This document shows positions 1 to 8,740 of a stretch of 64,000 bases of DNA, piece by piece; within the stretch, counting starts at the first letter, position 1; every line of letters starts with the position of its first letter. This DNA comes from Desulfovibrio sp. Fe33 (lineage in GTDB: Bacteria > Desulfobacterota > Desulfovibrionia > Desulfovibrionales > Desulfovibrionaceae), in assembly GCF_028532725.1 (NCBI RefSeq), contig NZ_JAQKGU010000004.1, positions 62,001 to 126,000 of the forward strand, read 5' to 3'. A model generated the notes under the pieces. The model was not told the origin of the DNA, did not search any database, and saw nothing but the letters and a program-made list of their open reading frames with translations. The translations under genes and the position numbers were made by a program.

Positions 1-486
1 CTCGGCAACTCTTTTGCCGTCGAGCCGGACACGCCGACCCTGTTGCTTGCCGGGGGCATCGGCATCGCACCTTTTCGCGGATATGTCGAGCAACATCCGC
101 ACCCCGAGAATCTGTCCCTCTTTCTGGCGCATCGGCTGCCGCTCGATTGCTACCCCTTTGAGCTGATGTCCCGGACCGTTCCCAGCCGCTGTATGCTGGA
201 AGCCAAACCCTCGGACCTGGACTGCATAATCGAGACCATGCGCGGCCTGATCGAGGAGTTTGCCGGGAAAGGCGGGCTGGTCCTGTCCTGCGGTCCGACG
301 CCGTTCATGCGCACGGTGCAGCGGTTCGCCAAGGAGTACGGGGCCAGGGCGCAGGTGTCGCTGGAAAACCGCATGGCCTGCGGCGTGGGCGCGTGCCTGG
401 GGTGCGTGATCAAGGACGGCGAAGGCCATCATGTTCAGGTATGCACGCGCGGCCCGGTGTTTTGGGCCGACCAGGTGGAGATTTAG
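1..486 (+). CDS. pyrK: Dihydroorotate dehydrogenase electron-transfer subunit, PyrK (5' end outside window)
   Basis: The frame is open from base 1, so the N-terminus lies outside the window and 161 codons remain. PyrK carries FAD and a [2Fe-2S] cluster and passes electrons from the PyrD flavin to NAD+. The visible part has the nucleotide-binding motif GGIGIAPF near residue 18 and, at the C-terminus, the cluster-binding cysteines in CGVGACLGC plus the later VCTRGPVF cysteine. It ends 9 bases before pyrD, which has its own RBS-like GGAGG (486-490), so the two are almost certainly one operon encoding a class 1B enzyme. The remaining sequence looks intact. Confidence is limited only by the missing N-terminal FAD domain. 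Confidence 0.93.
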   Translation, partial: LGNSFAVEPDTPTLLLAGGIGIAPFRGYVEQHPHPENLSLFLAHRLPLDCYPFELMSRTVPSRCMLEAKPSDLDCIIETMRGLIEEFAGKGGLVLSCGPTPFMRTVQRFAKEYGARAQVSLENRMACGVGACLGCVIKDGEGHHVQVCTRGPVFWADQVEI

Positions 487-495
487 GAGGCCGCC

Positions 496-1413
496 ATGGA
501 TATGCAAGTCAATTTCGGCGGTCTTTCTCTCAAGAATCCGGTCATGACCGCATCCGGAACCTTCGGCTTCGGCCTTGAATTCGCGCCCTACGGCGATCTT
601 ACCCGCCTCGGCGGCATTGTCGCCAAGGGGCTGTCGCTCAAGCCGCGCGAGGGCAATCCCATGCCGCGCATCGCAGAGACGCCGTGCGGTATGCTCAACG
701 CCATCGGCATCCAGAATCCCGGCGTCGAGCACTTCGTCACCAAGGCCCTGCCCATGCTTCCCTGGAAGGATGTGGCCGTGATCGCCAACCTGTATGCCTG
801 CGACGCCACGGAGTTCGGCGAATTGGCGGGGGTGCTGGCCGGCGAGGAGGGCGTGGCCGCGCTGGAGGTCAACGTCTCCTGCCCCAACGTGAAAGAGGGC
901 GGCATCGCCTTTGGCCAGGACCCTGTCCAGATCGGCAGAGTTACCGAGGCGGTCAAGAAGAAGGCGGGCGACAAGCACGTTATGGTCAAGCTTTCGCCCA
1001 ATGTCACCGACATCGCGGTCTGCGCAAGGGCTGCGGCCGAGGGCGGAGCGGACTCCCTGTCGCTTATCAATACCCTCTCCGGGATGGCCGTGGATATTCG
1101 GAACAGGAAGCCGCGCATCGCCAACGTCATCGCCGGGCTGTCCGGCCCCGCCATCAAGCCCGTTGCCTTGCGTTGCGTACACCAGGTCGTACATGCCGTT
1201 GATATTCCGGTGGTCGGCATCGGCGGCATCGCCTCGGCCGAGGACGCCCTGGAGTTCATCCTGGTGGGCGCTCAGGCCGTGCAGGTGGGAACCGCCAATT
1301 TCCTGCGCCCGGATTTTGCCTTCGGCCTGGCCGACGAGATGGAATCCCTGCTCTCGGAGCTCGGCGCGGCGAGTTTGGACGAGTTTCGCGGTAGTCTGCA
1401 ACTGCCGATTTAA
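496..1413 (+). CDS. pyrD: Dihydroorotate dehydrogenase, class 1B catalytic subunit
   Basis: A 305-residue FMN enzyme that oxidises dihydroorotate to orotate in pyrimidine synthesis. The N-terminus has the class 1 pattern (KNPVMTASGTFGFG, residues about 13-26). The substrate segment NVSCPNVKEGG near residue 127 contains the class 1B catalytic cysteine. The C-terminal phosphate-binding part includes VVGIGGIASAEDALEF and GAQAVQVGTA. Length is normal for the family. The start is the ATG at 496, six bases after GGAGG. Pairing with PyrK directly upstream fits the NAD-linked class 1B type. The next gene is a tRNA with its own promoter. Confidence 0.96.
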   Translation: MDMQVNFGGLSLKNPVMTASGTFGFGLEFAPYGDLTRLGGIVAKGLSLKPREGNPMPRIAETPCGMLNAIGIQNPGVEHFVTKALPMLPWKDVAVIANLYACDATEFGELAGVLAGEEGVAALEVNVSCPNVKEGGIAFGQDPVQIGRVTEAVKKKAGDKHVMVKLSPNVTDIAVCARAAAEGGADSLSLINTLSGMAVDIRNRKPRIANVIAGLSGPAIKPVALRCVHQVVHAVDIPVVGIGGIASAEDALEFILVGAQAVQVGTANFLRPDFAFGLADEMESLLSELGAASLDEFRGSLQLPI

Positions 1414-1431
1414 AAAGGTTAAATTTTTTAC

Positions 1432-1460
1432 TTGCCAAGCTCCGTCAGATTAGTTAGTTA
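1432..1460 (+). promoter_or_regulatory. Sigma70-type promoter for tRNA-Ser
   Basis: TTGCCA at 1432-1437 and TAGTTA at 1455-1460 are separated by exactly 17 bases and end 14 bases before the mature tRNA 5' end. The position and spacing fit a tRNA promoter, although the -10 box is not ideal. Confidence 0.5.
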
Positions 1461-1474
1461 CTGCCTCTCGACGC

Positions 1475-1566
1475 GGAGAGGTGTCCGAGTCCGGCTTAAG
1501 GAGCACGCCTGGAAAGCGTGTGCTGGGGAAACTCAGCCGGAGGTTCAAATCCTCTCCTCTCCGCCA
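1475..1566 (+). tRNA. tRNA-Ser(GGA)
   Basis: A 92-base class II tRNA including an encoded CCA. The acceptor stem GGAGAGG (1475-1481) pairs with CCTCTCC (1556-1562), followed by discriminator G and CCA. The anticodon stem CACGC/GCGTG encloses loop CTGGAAA, giving anticodon GGA (1511-1513), which reads UCC/UCU. A long variable arm precedes the T arm, whose loop is TTCAAAT. A remnant phage integrase lies downstream, so the 3' end probably served as an attachment site. Confidence 0.97.
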
Positions 1567-1579
1567 CTTAGAGAATATG

Positions 1580-1609
1580 CCCCCTGAATTTTCAGGGGGT
1601 TTTTCTTTT
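1580..1609 (+). terminator. Rho-independent terminator of tRNA-Ser
   Basis: CCCCCTGAA and TTCAGGGGG form a 9-bp stem with a two-base loop at 1580-1599, followed by a T-rich run to 1609. Confidence 0.9.
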
Positions 1610-1713
1610 GTAGCCCGCTACATCCCCATTTTCATCCATGCGGTAGTCAAAGTAGCCTCAAAACATGAGGCGAGGACGGCTGCCCGTGCATAAATTTTCA
1701 ACTCCAAGTTTTT

Positions 1714-1812
1714 TTGCGGCAGGGTTCCATTTGGCATTTCCGCATGGGAGTACCTAAGGACCTGCGCTCTGTTTATGGGAAAATTGAAATCCGTTGTTCG
1801 CTGAATGGCCTG
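1714..1812 (+). pseudogene. Decayed phage-type tyrosine integrase, N-terminal fragment
   Basis: In frame +1 the translation contains FRMGVPKDLRSVYGKIEIR and then CSLNG. This matches the N-terminal segment of phage-type integrases (pattern YYFRRRVPKDLR..(F/Y)GK.EIR.SL). After about residue 33 the likeness stops. The frame runs on only into the next real gene, with no core-binding or catalytic (R..HxxR..Y) domain. The only start is a TTG without a clear RBS. The fragment lies about 150 bases behind the tRNA-Ser 3' end, the classic integrase position next to an attL site. No second copy of the tRNA 3' end is visible nearby. The rest of the 437-base gap between tRNA and next gene (1567-2003) holds the terminator and nothing else I recognise. 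Confidence 0.6.
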
Positions 1813-2003
1813 CACCCAAAAAATGGCCCATATCGAATGTTGGTAGTATGGGCCGTGAAGGAGGCAGGGCACTGCAAGGAGGGAGGGTCATCTTTTGAGG
1901 CAGGATATAATACTGTTGGTTCGCAGTGGAGCGTGTGGTACGGTTTGATTCCATCCTGTCCGTATTTCGATCGGCGGGGTGAAAACGGTCCTGGGGGACG
2001 CCG

Positions 2004-2819
2004 ATGGGGCGGAAATTGTTTTGTTGTTTGTTGGCGTATTGCGTTTGGACGCTTGCCGCGGCTTGTCCGGCGCAGGCGGAGGAGTCCATTCGTTGCGGCA
2101 TGGCCCGGGAGCATCCGCCCTACCAGTTCCTGGACGGCGAAGGGGAGCCATGGGGGCTGGATGTGGAGGTGGCCCGGCTTGTCTTTTCCAGACTTGGGCG
2201 AGAGGTCGCCTTTGTTGCCGGGGATTGGGGCGACACCTTGGCCGGTTTGCGTCTTGGGAAAATGGACTGCGTGACCGGCGTTGAGATTTATCGAAATCAT
2301 GGGCGCGGCAACTTCAGCTTCACCTCGCCTTACTACAATAGAAAAGCCGTTATTTTCGTCCATCAGGGCGACCCCGATATTTTCGAGGCCGCCGATCTCG
2401 TATCCAAGGTGGTCGCCGGGGACCGGTCCTCCTATGTCGAGCAATACCTGTATCTCCGGGGGTTGCTCAAGTCCATCCGCATAGTCAAGACCAAGGGCAT
2501 CGACCAGTCCATGCAATTGCTTGCCGAGGGCAGAGTGGTGGCGGTCATTGCGCCCATGGCCGTCGGGTTGCTTCTGGCCGAGCGGCATGGCGTTTCCGTC
2601 AGGATCATGGACGTGGGCGACCCGGGGTCGCCCGTGGGTTTTGCCGTGGAAAAAGGCGATGAGGACTTGCGTCTACGGTTGGAGGAGGCTCTTGAGGCGT
2701 TGAAGCGCGAGGGGGCGTTGAAGTCGGTGTTGGCCCGCTGGGGGGCGCTGAGTTCGTCGTCGTCCCGTCGTCTGCCAGCCCCCTGCCTGGCTGGCCCTGT
2801 CTCTGGGCCTGCCGATTGA
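2004..2819 (+). CDS. Periplasmic amino-acid-type solute-binding protein (SBP family 3)
   Basis: A 271-residue protein with a signal peptide (hydrophobic residues about 5-22, cleavage likely after AQA). A family 3 solute-binding fold follows. The opening IRCGMAREHPPYQFLDG resembles the conserved start of this family, and GLDVEVARLVFSRLG near residue 52 follows the usual Gly-Xaa-Asp-Xaa-(D/E) pattern. No ABC permease or ATPase is next to it. The next gene, 263 bases away on the same strand, is a hybrid histidine kinase, so it may act as a ligand sensor or be an orphan binding protein. The C-terminus ends in a low-complexity Ser/Arg/Pro tail that may be read-through of ancestral non-coding sequence. 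The ligand cannot be told from sequence. Confidence 0.8.
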   Translation: MGRKLFCCLLAYCVWTLAAACPAQAEESIRCGMAREHPPYQFLDGEGEPWGLDVEVARLVFSRLGREVAFVAGDWGDTLAGLRLGKMDCVTGVEIYRNHGRGNFSFTSPYYNRKAVIFVHQGDPDIFEAADLVSKVVAGDRSSYVEQYLYLRGLLKSIRIVKTKGIDQSMQLLAEGRVVAVIAPMAVGLLLAERHGVSVRIMDVGDPGSPVGFAVEKGDEDLRLRLEEALEALKREGALKSVLARWGALSSSSSRRLPAPCLAGPVSGPAD

Positions 2820-3082
2820 TGGGAGTCCCCTTGTTCCGTTCTGTGGGGTCGCCTTTCGTTTCCCCGGTCCGTCCACAAAGCGTCGGGTATCATTTTTTGC
2901 TGTATTGGCCCGAATTGCGTGTAACTATAATCGACTGTCGTCAATTGCCGGGGTATGTATCTTGTGCCTGGGGATGTCGGCGAATGTGTCGATAGGTTCC
3001 CTTTTGGCCGGTTGACATATAAGGTGGCGTGTAAAGAGGCTGAGCCCGGTTCTCGAATAATCCCGGGAGAAAAGGTACGAGA

Positions 3083-6000
3083 ATGCCGTTGCTGCATAAG
3101 AGTCGGAGCAGACGCTCCCTGGTGCAACACCTGACCGCGAGCCTGGTCGCCGTGGTGGTGCTCTCGTCCTTCGCCGTTTCGTCCATCATCTTCCTGCTTC
3201 TTTACGAGAAGTCCGAGGCGCAGTTCAGACAGCGCGCCGACGAGGCCCTGACGCATCTGTCCAACAGCCTGGAATCCTACCTCTGGCATATGGAGGAGGA
3301 GTCCGTTGTCAATCTTTGCAACACCTTCGCCAATCTGGACATAGTGGTTTTCATCGAGGTCCGCGACCACCGCGGCAACGATATCTATCAGTATGGCGAG
3401 ATCTCCGAGGGGCAGACCATCATCAAGGAAAAGCGGGTCAGTTACGACAATGTCGAGGTCGGCCTGGTCCGGCTGGGGCTGACCCCGGCCATTTTCCGCG
3501 AAAAGGTCTACGAGACCACCTGGATAAGCCTTCTGTCCCTGCTTTCCGTCGTCATTGTTCTCGGCCTGTCCACAAGGATCGTCCTGAACCGCAATCTCCG
3601 GGTGCCTTTGGGGCGGCTCATGCAGCGCATTGAAGGGCTTTCGGCCGGTCAGTACACGGAGGACCCGGACGCGGAGGAGGGATTTCAGGAAATTCAGCTC
3701 ATTCTTTCCAAGTTCAATGAGATGAGCACGCAAATCCAATCGCGGGAGACGGAACTGCGGGAAAGCGAAGAGAAGTATCGCCGCCTGTTCGAGACGAGTA
3801 TCGAAGGCATCGTCATGATTGACGTGAATCAGCGGATTTTTCAGGTCAACCGGGTTTTCTCCGATATGTTGGGGTATTCGGAAGAGGAACTGGTGGGCAA
3901 GGACGTGGTGACCTTCATTCCTCCCGAGGAGCTGAACGCTCACGAAAAGGCGATTGAGAAGGGACGGGCGGGGGAGGCGTCCCAGTACGAGCGGCGGTTC
4001 GTCCGCAAGGACGGTTCGGAAGTCTGGACACTCATTTCCGCCAGCCCGCAGCTTGATGCCGAAGGACGGTTCAGCGGCGTGTTTTCCATGATTACGGACA
4101 TCACTCCGGTGCGCATTGCCCAGGCGAATCTCAAGATCGCCTATGACGAACTGGAGAAGCGGGTTGTGGAGCGCACAGACGAGCTGAACAAGACCAACCG
4201 GCTGCTCACCTCCGAAATCTACATCCGCAAGCAGACCGAAAAGGAAATCATCAAGGCCAAGGAGGCTGCGGAGACGGCCACCCAGGCCAAGAGCGAGTTC
4301 CTGGCCAACATGAGTCACGAGATACGCACGCCGATGAACGCCATCATCGGCATGACCCATCTCATCAAAATGACCGATCTTTCGGCCGCCCAGCGGGATT
4401 ACTTGAACAAGATAGACATTTCGGCCAAGTCCTTGCTCGGCATCATCAACGACGTGCTCGACCTGTCCAAGATCGAGGCGGGGATGCTGATGGTGGAGTC
4501 CGTGGGGTTCAAGCTTGAGCAGGTGCTTGAGCAGTTGACCTCAATCGTTTCGCCGAGGGCCAACGAAAAGAAGCTCGAATTTCTCCTCAACGTGGACCGC
4601 GACGTGCCGCCCTCCATCAAGGGCGACCCCATGCGATTGGCCCAGATTCTCATCAACCTCTGCAACAACGCCGTGAAGTTCACGGACGAAGGGGCGGTGG
4701 TTGTGGGCATCTCCACCGTGGAAAAGGAAGCGGACCAGGCCCGGTTGCGTTTCACGGTCAGGGACGACGGCATCGGCATCAAGCCGGAGCAGATTCAGGA
4801 TCTGTTCCAGCCGTTCACCCAGGCCGACGCGTCCACCACCCGGAAATACGGGGGCACGGGCTTGGGATTGAGCCTTTGCAACCAGTTGGTCGAACTCATG
4901 GGCGGTCAGATCGGGGTCGAGAGCGACTTCGGCAAGGGCAGCCTTTTCTGGTTCGAGGTCAATTTCCCCATCTTCCGCGAGGATGCGGTGAGCGTGACAT
5001 TGCCGCAGGAGTTGCAGGGGAAGCCCGCTCTGGTAGTGGACGACAACCCCACCTCCCGGCTCATTCTCAAGGGGATGCTCGAATACATGGGGCTTTCCGT
5101 GACCACGGCCCGATCGGGCCGCGAGGCGCTCGACATCCTGCGAGGACACGAGGAGGAGGGCGGCTTCAGCCTGCTCGTGGTGGACTGGCGAATGCCCGAA
5201 ATGGACGGGCTGGCGACCGCGGAGGCTGTTCTCGGAGACGATGCCATCAAGACCAAGCCGCCCATGTTCATGGTTTCGGCCTACGGCAACGCTTCGCTGG
5301 TCAAGCGCACCAATGAACTGGGCTTCCGTGGCCTGCTGTTCAAGCCCGTCAACCAATCCTTCCTGTTCAACCTGGTGGTGGAGACGCTGGGCAAGGGCAT
5401 GGTCACGTTGAACGAATCCCCACGGCCGGAACGGTCGCTGGATCAACTCTCCGGCAAGCGGATACTGCTTGTGGAGGACAACGAGATCAACCGTCAGGTG
5501 GCCCAGGAGATTCTGGCGTCGGTCGGGGTGGATGTCCTTGAAGCCCTTAACGGCGAAATGGCGCTGGAATCGCTTGGTGAAAACGACGTCGACCTGGTGC
5601 TCATGGACATTCAGATGCCGGTCATGGACGGGCACGAGGCAACCCGGCGCATTCGCGCCCAGGAACGATTCAAGAATTTGCCGATCATCGCCATGACCGC
5701 CCACGCCATGCTTGCCGACATCGAGAAAAGCCGGGAAGTGGGCATGAACGATCATATCGCCAAACCCTTCGACCCGGAGGATTTGTTCGCGGTTCTGACC
5801 AAGTGGCTGGCCGGCGGCGATGTGACGGCAGCGGCCCCGAGGAGCAAGGGCGGTGTCCGTTCCGTCGTGGACAAGTCGGCCGTTCCCGCGATCATGAAGG
5901 GCATCGACGTGCAGCTCGGCCTCAGGCGGGCCAGGGGCAACGAGAAGCTCTATCGGACCTTGCTCCTTTTGCTCGACGAGAAGTACGCCGATGCGGCGGT

Positions 6001-6502
6001 GCTGATCGGGGAGCATTTGTCCGCGGGGCGTCGCTCCGAGGCCGTGGCCCTGGCTCATGCGGTCAAGGGAACGTCCGGGATGCTCGGCGCCATGGCGTTG
6101 TTCGAGGCTGCGGGCGTTTTGGAAAAGGCTGTAGGGCAGGAAGGGATGGACTTCGTCGAACCGTTGGCCGCGTTCACTATCAAGCTGTCCGAGGTGATCG
6201 GCAGCATCGGCGCGTTGAGGGCGGCCCAGCCGGAGGAATCCGAGTTCCCACAGGCAGGGGAGGTCGCCTCGCAGGCGGAGCTTCTGAGCAGCCTCGATGG
6301 CCTTCGGTCCCCCCTTTCCCAGGGCGCGCCGGTGGAGTGCAGAGAGCGGAGCAAGGCGGTAAAGGGGCTGGTCTGGCCCGTTCGTCTTCAGGGAGAAGCC
6401 GCCCAGTTGCTCAAGCTCATCGCCGAGTACGATTTCAAGAAGGCGCTGTCGCTTCTGCAGGAGATCGAGGCGGAACTCCGCAGAAATACGGAGAACGGCT
6501 GA
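3083..6502 (+). CDS. Hybrid sensor histidine kinase with PAS, two receivers and HPt
   Basis: A 1,139-residue phosphorelay protein. In order: TM1 (about 18-41), a periplasmic sensor (42-145), TM2 (about 147-166), HAMP-like linker (167-220), PAS domain (228-345) and a short coiled coil (345-400). Then come HisKA with His412 in SHEIRTPMN, an HATPase domain (about 510-630, N box [10 protein letters not shown] boxes DDGIGI and GGTGLGLSL), receiver 1 with Asp701 in [11 protein letters not shown], receiver 2 with Asp842 in [11 protein letters not shown], and a C-terminal HPt domain with His992 in [10 protein letters not shown]. All phosphotransfer residues are present, so the full His-Asp-His relay can occur in one chain. 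No separate output regulator is adjacent; the target is unknown. The preceding binding protein could be its sensory partner. Confidence 0.93.
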   Translation: MPLLHKSRSRRSLVQHLTASLVAVVVLSSFAVSSIIFLLLYEKSEAQFRQRADEALTHLSNSLESYLWHMEEESVVNLCNTFANLDIVVFIEVRDHRGNDIYQYGEISEGQTIIKEKRVSYDNVEVGLVRLGLTPAIFREKVYETTWISLLSLLSVVIVLGLSTRIVLNRNLRVPLGRLMQRIEGLSAGQYTEDPDAEEGFQEIQLILSKFNEMSTQIQSRETELRESEEKYRRLFETSIEGIVMIDVNQRIFQVNRVFSDMLGYSEEELVGKDVVTFIPPEELNAHEKAIEKGRAGEASQYERRFVRKDGSEVWTLISASPQLDAEGRFSGVFSMITDITPVRIAQANLKIAYDELEKRVVERTDELNKTNRLLTSEIYIRKQTEKEIIKAKEAAETATQAKSEFLANMSHEIRTPMNAIIGMTHLIKMTDLSAAQRDYLNKIDISAKSLLGIINDVLDLSKIEAGMLMVESVGFKLEQVLEQLTSIVSPRANEKKLEFLLNVDRDVPPSIKGDPMRLAQILINLCNNAVKFTDEGAVVVGISTVEKEADQARLRFTVRDDGIGIKPEQIQDLFQPFTQADASTTRKYGGTGLGLSLCNQLVELMGGQIGVESDFGKGSLFWFEVNFPIFREDAVSVTLPQELQGKPALVVDDNPTSRLILKGMLEYMGLSVTTARSGREALDILRGHEEEGGFSLLVVDWRMPEMDGLATAEAVLGDDAIKTKPPMFMVSAYGNASLVKRTNELGFRGLLFKPVNQSFLFNLVVETLGKGMVTLNESPRPERSLDQLSGKRILLVEDNEINRQVAQEILASVGVDVLEALNGEMALESLGENDVDLVLMDIQMPVMDGHEATRRIRAQERFKNLPIIAMTAHAMLADIEKSREVGMNDHIAKPFDPEDLFAVLTKWLAGGDVTAAAPRSKGGVRSVVDKSAVPAIMKGIDVQLGLRRARGNEKLYRTLLLLLDEKYADAAVLIGEHLSAGRRSEAVALAHAVKGTSGMLGAMALFEAAGVLEKAVGQEGMDFVEPLAAFTIKLSEVIGSIGALRAAQPEESEFPQAGEVASQAELLSSLDGLRSPLSQGAPVECRERSKAVKGLVWPVRLQGEAAQLLKLIAEYDFKKALSLLQEIEAELRRNTENG

Positions 6503-6512
6503 TTCCGCAAAT

Positions 6513-6546
6513 GAAAAAGGCGCGTTCATGGCTGAACGCGCCTTTG
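6513..6546 (-). terminator. Terminator of the SRP RNA (probably bidirectional)
   Basis: A 12-bp perfect stem, AAAGGCGCGTTC paired with GAACGCGCCTTT around a six-base loop. Read on the minus strand it is followed by five Ts, so it ends the SRP RNA. On the plus strand it lies just after the histidine-kinase stop codon and may serve both genes. Confidence 0.85.
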
Positions 6547-6640
6547 AGTGGAAACCGGACACCCGGCAGCAATCGATACCGCTGCTTCCTCTCGGACCTG
6601 ACGGAGTTTTCAACGCAACCGCCGTCCGGCTTCCCTCTGT
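6546..6640 (-). ncRNA. ffs: Signal recognition particle 4.5S RNA (small bacterial type)
   Basis: On the minus strand the universally conserved SRP core GTCAGGTCCG-AGAG-GAAGCAGC is present (plus-strand 6583-6602). The tetraloop is GAGA, a GNRA loop, where E. coli has GGAA. The flanks pair to close the rod: GGAAGCCGGAC (minus strand, from about 6634) with GTCCGGTTTCC (ending about 6550). The asymmetric bulge and lower stem look normal. The RNA binds Ffh to target membrane proteins. A terminator follows directly and a promoter lies upstream at 6653-6681. The ends are approximate by several bases. Confidence 0.92.
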
Positions 6641-6652
6641 TCGGGAATCGTT

Positions 6653-6681
6653 TTCCTACAGCGTTCCAGACCGTTCGTCAA
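6653..6681 (-). promoter_or_regulatory. Promoter of the SRP RNA
   Basis: On the minus strand TTGACG (6676-6681) and TAGGAA (6653-6658) are separated by 17 bases. Initiation 6-8 bases downstream would start the transcript about where the SRP stem begins. Confidence 0.55.
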
Positions 6682-6874
6682 CACTTCCCTTGCCCGGATA
6701 TTCAAGGATGCTTTCGGAGCATGTCGGGTTTTGATCGATTTGTCGCGGCGCCGGAAGAGGAATGGGCCTTTCGCCGCCCATGTTCCGGCGCGGAGGCGGC
6801 GCTCCTGGCTCAAGCCGGACCGTTTTTTTGGCTCCGGCGTTGACAAGAAGTTATATTTGGGCCACCCCACGGGC

Positions 6875-7798
6875 ATGAAAATCGACTCCATACCTCATTT
6901 TATCGAAAAAAAATTTTTGCTTATCGCCGTCGTCATGTCCGCCGTGGCCCTGGCGCATCCCCCTGTATTCACCTGGGTGAAGCCGCACATTCCCTTGGGG
7001 TTGGGCGTAATCATGTTCGGCATGGGGCTGACCCTGGAATTCGGGGATTTCGCCGAAATCCTGCGGAAGTGGCCCCTGGTGGGCCTGGGCATGGCCCTGC
7101 AATACCTCATTATGCCTGTTCTTGCCGTCGTCATTTCCCGGGTTCTCGGTCTTCCTCCGGAAATCGCCGTGGGCATGATCGTGGTCGGAGCCTGCCCGGG
7201 CGGCACCGCGTCCAACGTAATCACCTATCTGGCAAAGGGCAACGTGCCCCTTTCGGTGACCATGACCCTGGCTTCAACCTGCATTGCTCCGCTATTGACT
7301 CCGGCCATCATTTATATGCTGCTTGAGCGGCAGGTGGAGATCGAATTCTGGGCCATGGTGCAATCCGTATTCTGGATAGTTGTCTTCCCGCTTATCGACG
7401 GGCTCATTCTGCGCCGTTTCTTTCGGCATCAGCTTGAGCCGTTCCTGCGCTGGTTTCCGTCTCTGTCCATTATCGTCATCGCGCTGCTTATCGCCTGCAT
7501 CATAGGCTTGAACCAAACGACCCTTCTCGCGCTGCCGTTCATGGCCCTGCTGGCCGTTGTCCTGCATAATGCCCTTGGGCTGGCGGCCGGGTACGGCCTG
7601 GCCCGGGCCGCCAGGTGCTCCCGGCGCGATGCCCGGACGCTGGCCATAGAAGTCGGGATGCAGAACTCGGGCCTGGGCGTGGCCCTGGCTGTGAAGCACT
7701 TTGGAGCAGCCTCGGCGCTGCCCGGCGCGCTCTTCAGCCTGTGGCACAACATCACCGGCGTGGCCCTTGCCCGCCGCTGGCGCAATCGGGTGGATTGA
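6875..7798 (+). CDS. Bile acid:sodium symporter (BASS) family transporter
   Basis: A 307-residue inner-membrane protein with about nine to ten hydrophobic segments. Family motifs are GVIMFGMGLTLEFGDF near residue 47, GACPGGTASNVITYLAKGN near residue 107, and EVGMQNSGLGVALA near residue 257. The last two are the crossover-helix Na+/substrate motifs of BASS proteins. BASS carriers move organic anions such as bile acids, pantoate or keto acids with Na+; the substrate here cannot be told. The start ATG at 6875 has only a weak RBS. An upstream in-frame extension to 6731 would overlap the SRP promoter and looks non-coding. The gene stands alone between the SRP RNA and the nickel region. Confidence 0.9.
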   Translation: MKIDSIPHFIEKKFLLIAVVMSAVALAHPPVFTWVKPHIPLGLGVIMFGMGLTLEFGDFAEILRKWPLVGLGMALQYLIMPVLAVVISRVLGLPPEIAVGMIVVGACPGGTASNVITYLAKGNVPLSVTMTLASTCIAPLLTPAIIYMLLERQVEIEFWAMVQSVFWIVVFPLIDGLILRRFFRHQLEPFLRWFPSLSIIVIALLIACIIGLNQTTLLALPFMALLAVVLHNALGLAAGYGLARAARCSRRDARTLAIEVGMQNSGLGVALAVKHFGAASALPGALFSLWHNITGVALARRWRNRVD

Positions 7799-7844
7799 GC
7801 CGCGAACTCGGAGGTTTTTGCAAGTATTAAATCCTCATTCTTGC

Positions 7845-7878
7845 TTGACTTGTGTTACCAATTTGATATTAGTAGCAT
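7845..7878 (+). promoter_or_regulatory. Promoter with putative NikR operator in front of nikK
   Basis: TTGACT (7845-7850) and TATTAG (7867-7872) form a promoter with a 16-base spacer. Overlapping it is GTGTTAC (7852-7858), then 13 bases, then GTAGCAT (7872-7878). This is an imperfect inverted repeat close to the GTGTTAC-N13/14-GTAACAC form I recall for NikR sites in Desulfovibrio; the right half matches 5 of 7. Binding here would block RNA polymerase, so nickel-dependent repression of nikK is inferred. Confidence 0.55.
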
Positions 7879-7930
7879 CAAAAGATCAAGGGTCTGGATT
7901 TATTCTGCAATAATCATTGAGGAGTGTGTG

Positions 7931-8677
7931 ATGAAGAAATTGACTTTCGCTCTGGCGGTCTTTTGCGTCGCGTTGTTTGCCGGCCAGGCTTCGGCCCATT
8001 TCGGCATGTTGATTCCGGACACGGATGAACTGAGTCAGGACAAGCGGACCGTAGAGCTCACCCTGTCCTTTTCCCATCCCTTCGAGGGACAGGGGATGGA
8101 ATTGGAAAAGCCCGCCGCCTTTTTCGTGGCCGTGAACAATGAACAGAAGGTGGACCTGCTGTCTTCGTTGACCAAAACCGAAGTCATGGGGCACACCGCC
8201 TGGAAGACCTCCTTCACGCCCAAGGCACCGGGGATGTATACCTTCGTTTTTGACCCGGTCCCGTATAAGGAAGATGCCGAGAATAACTACATTCGGCATA
8301 TCACCAAGGTTGTGATCGACGCCTACGGCGAGGGCGAGGAGTGGAACACTCCGCTTGGCCTGGACACCGAGATCGTGCCTCTGACGAGGCCCTTCGGCAA
8401 TTATGCGGGCAACGTCTTCCAGGGCGTGGTCATGCTCGACGGCAAGCCCGCTCCGTACACCCGTGTGGAAGTGGAGTATTACAACAAGGACGGCAAGCGG
8501 CAGGCTCCCAACGAACGCATGGTCACGCAGGAAGTGCTCGCCGATGGCCAGGGCGTCTTCACGTTCGTATGTCCGTGGAAGGGATGGTGGGGATTCGCCG
8601 GCCTGAACACCGCCGAGCAGCCTTATGAAGGCCGCGAGCTCGAAATGGGCGCGGTCATTTGGGTCAACATGCAGTAG
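7931..8677 (+). CDS. nikK: DUF4198 periplasmic nickel-transport component, NikK-like
   Basis: A 248-residue exported protein. The signal peptide runs to about residue 20 (AGQASA), and predicted cleavage leaves His as the first mature residue (HFGMLIP). An N-terminal histidine can bind a metal through its amine and imidazole. The rest follows the DUF4198 pattern: beta-rich halves, with the conserved TRPFGNYAGNVFQGVVMLDGKP and a C-terminal GFAGLN. In Desulfovibrio such proteins accompany ECF nickel transporters (NikMN-QO). The putative NikR site upstream and nikO/nikQ 2.1 kb downstream support a nickel role. The start is the ATG at 7931 after TTGAGGAG; a longer upstream frame would run through the promoter. 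A general metal or carbohydrate role is not excluded. Confidence 0.78.
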   Translation: MKKLTFALAVFCVALFAGQASAHFGMLIPDTDELSQDKRTVELTLSFSHPFEGQGMELEKPAAFFVAVNNEQKVDLLSSLTKTEVMGHTAWKTSFTPKAPGMYTFVFDPVPYKEDAENNYIRHITKVVIDAYGEGEEWNTPLGLDTEIVPLTRPFGNYAGNVFQGVVMLDGKPAPYTRVEVEYYNKDGKRQAPNERMVTQEVLADGQGVFTFVCPWKGWWGFAGLNTAEQPYEGRELEMGAVIWVNMQ

Positions 8678-8685
8678 TCCGTTTC

Positions 8686-8740
8686 GTCCGGCAGGCTCTC
8701 AACGTCGTCAAACGGCGTCAGGGCCTGTCGGACGTTTTTT
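8686..8740 (+). terminator. Terminator after nikK
   Basis: GTCCGGCAGG at 8686-8695 pairs with CCTGTCGGAC at 8724-8733 around an inner hairpin, then GTTTTTTCC. It overlaps the 3' end of the convergent minus-strand gene. Confidence 0.6.

Noticed and set aside
2432-4360. Long open frame (642 codons) antisense to the binding protein and kinase
   Set aside because: It overlaps two well-supported genes and has low-complexity His/Arg/Gly-rich translation with no known domain. Such frames arise from GC-rich third positions; the same holds for the long antisense frames at 4541-6613, 36663-39020, 48132-50534 and 58393-60669.
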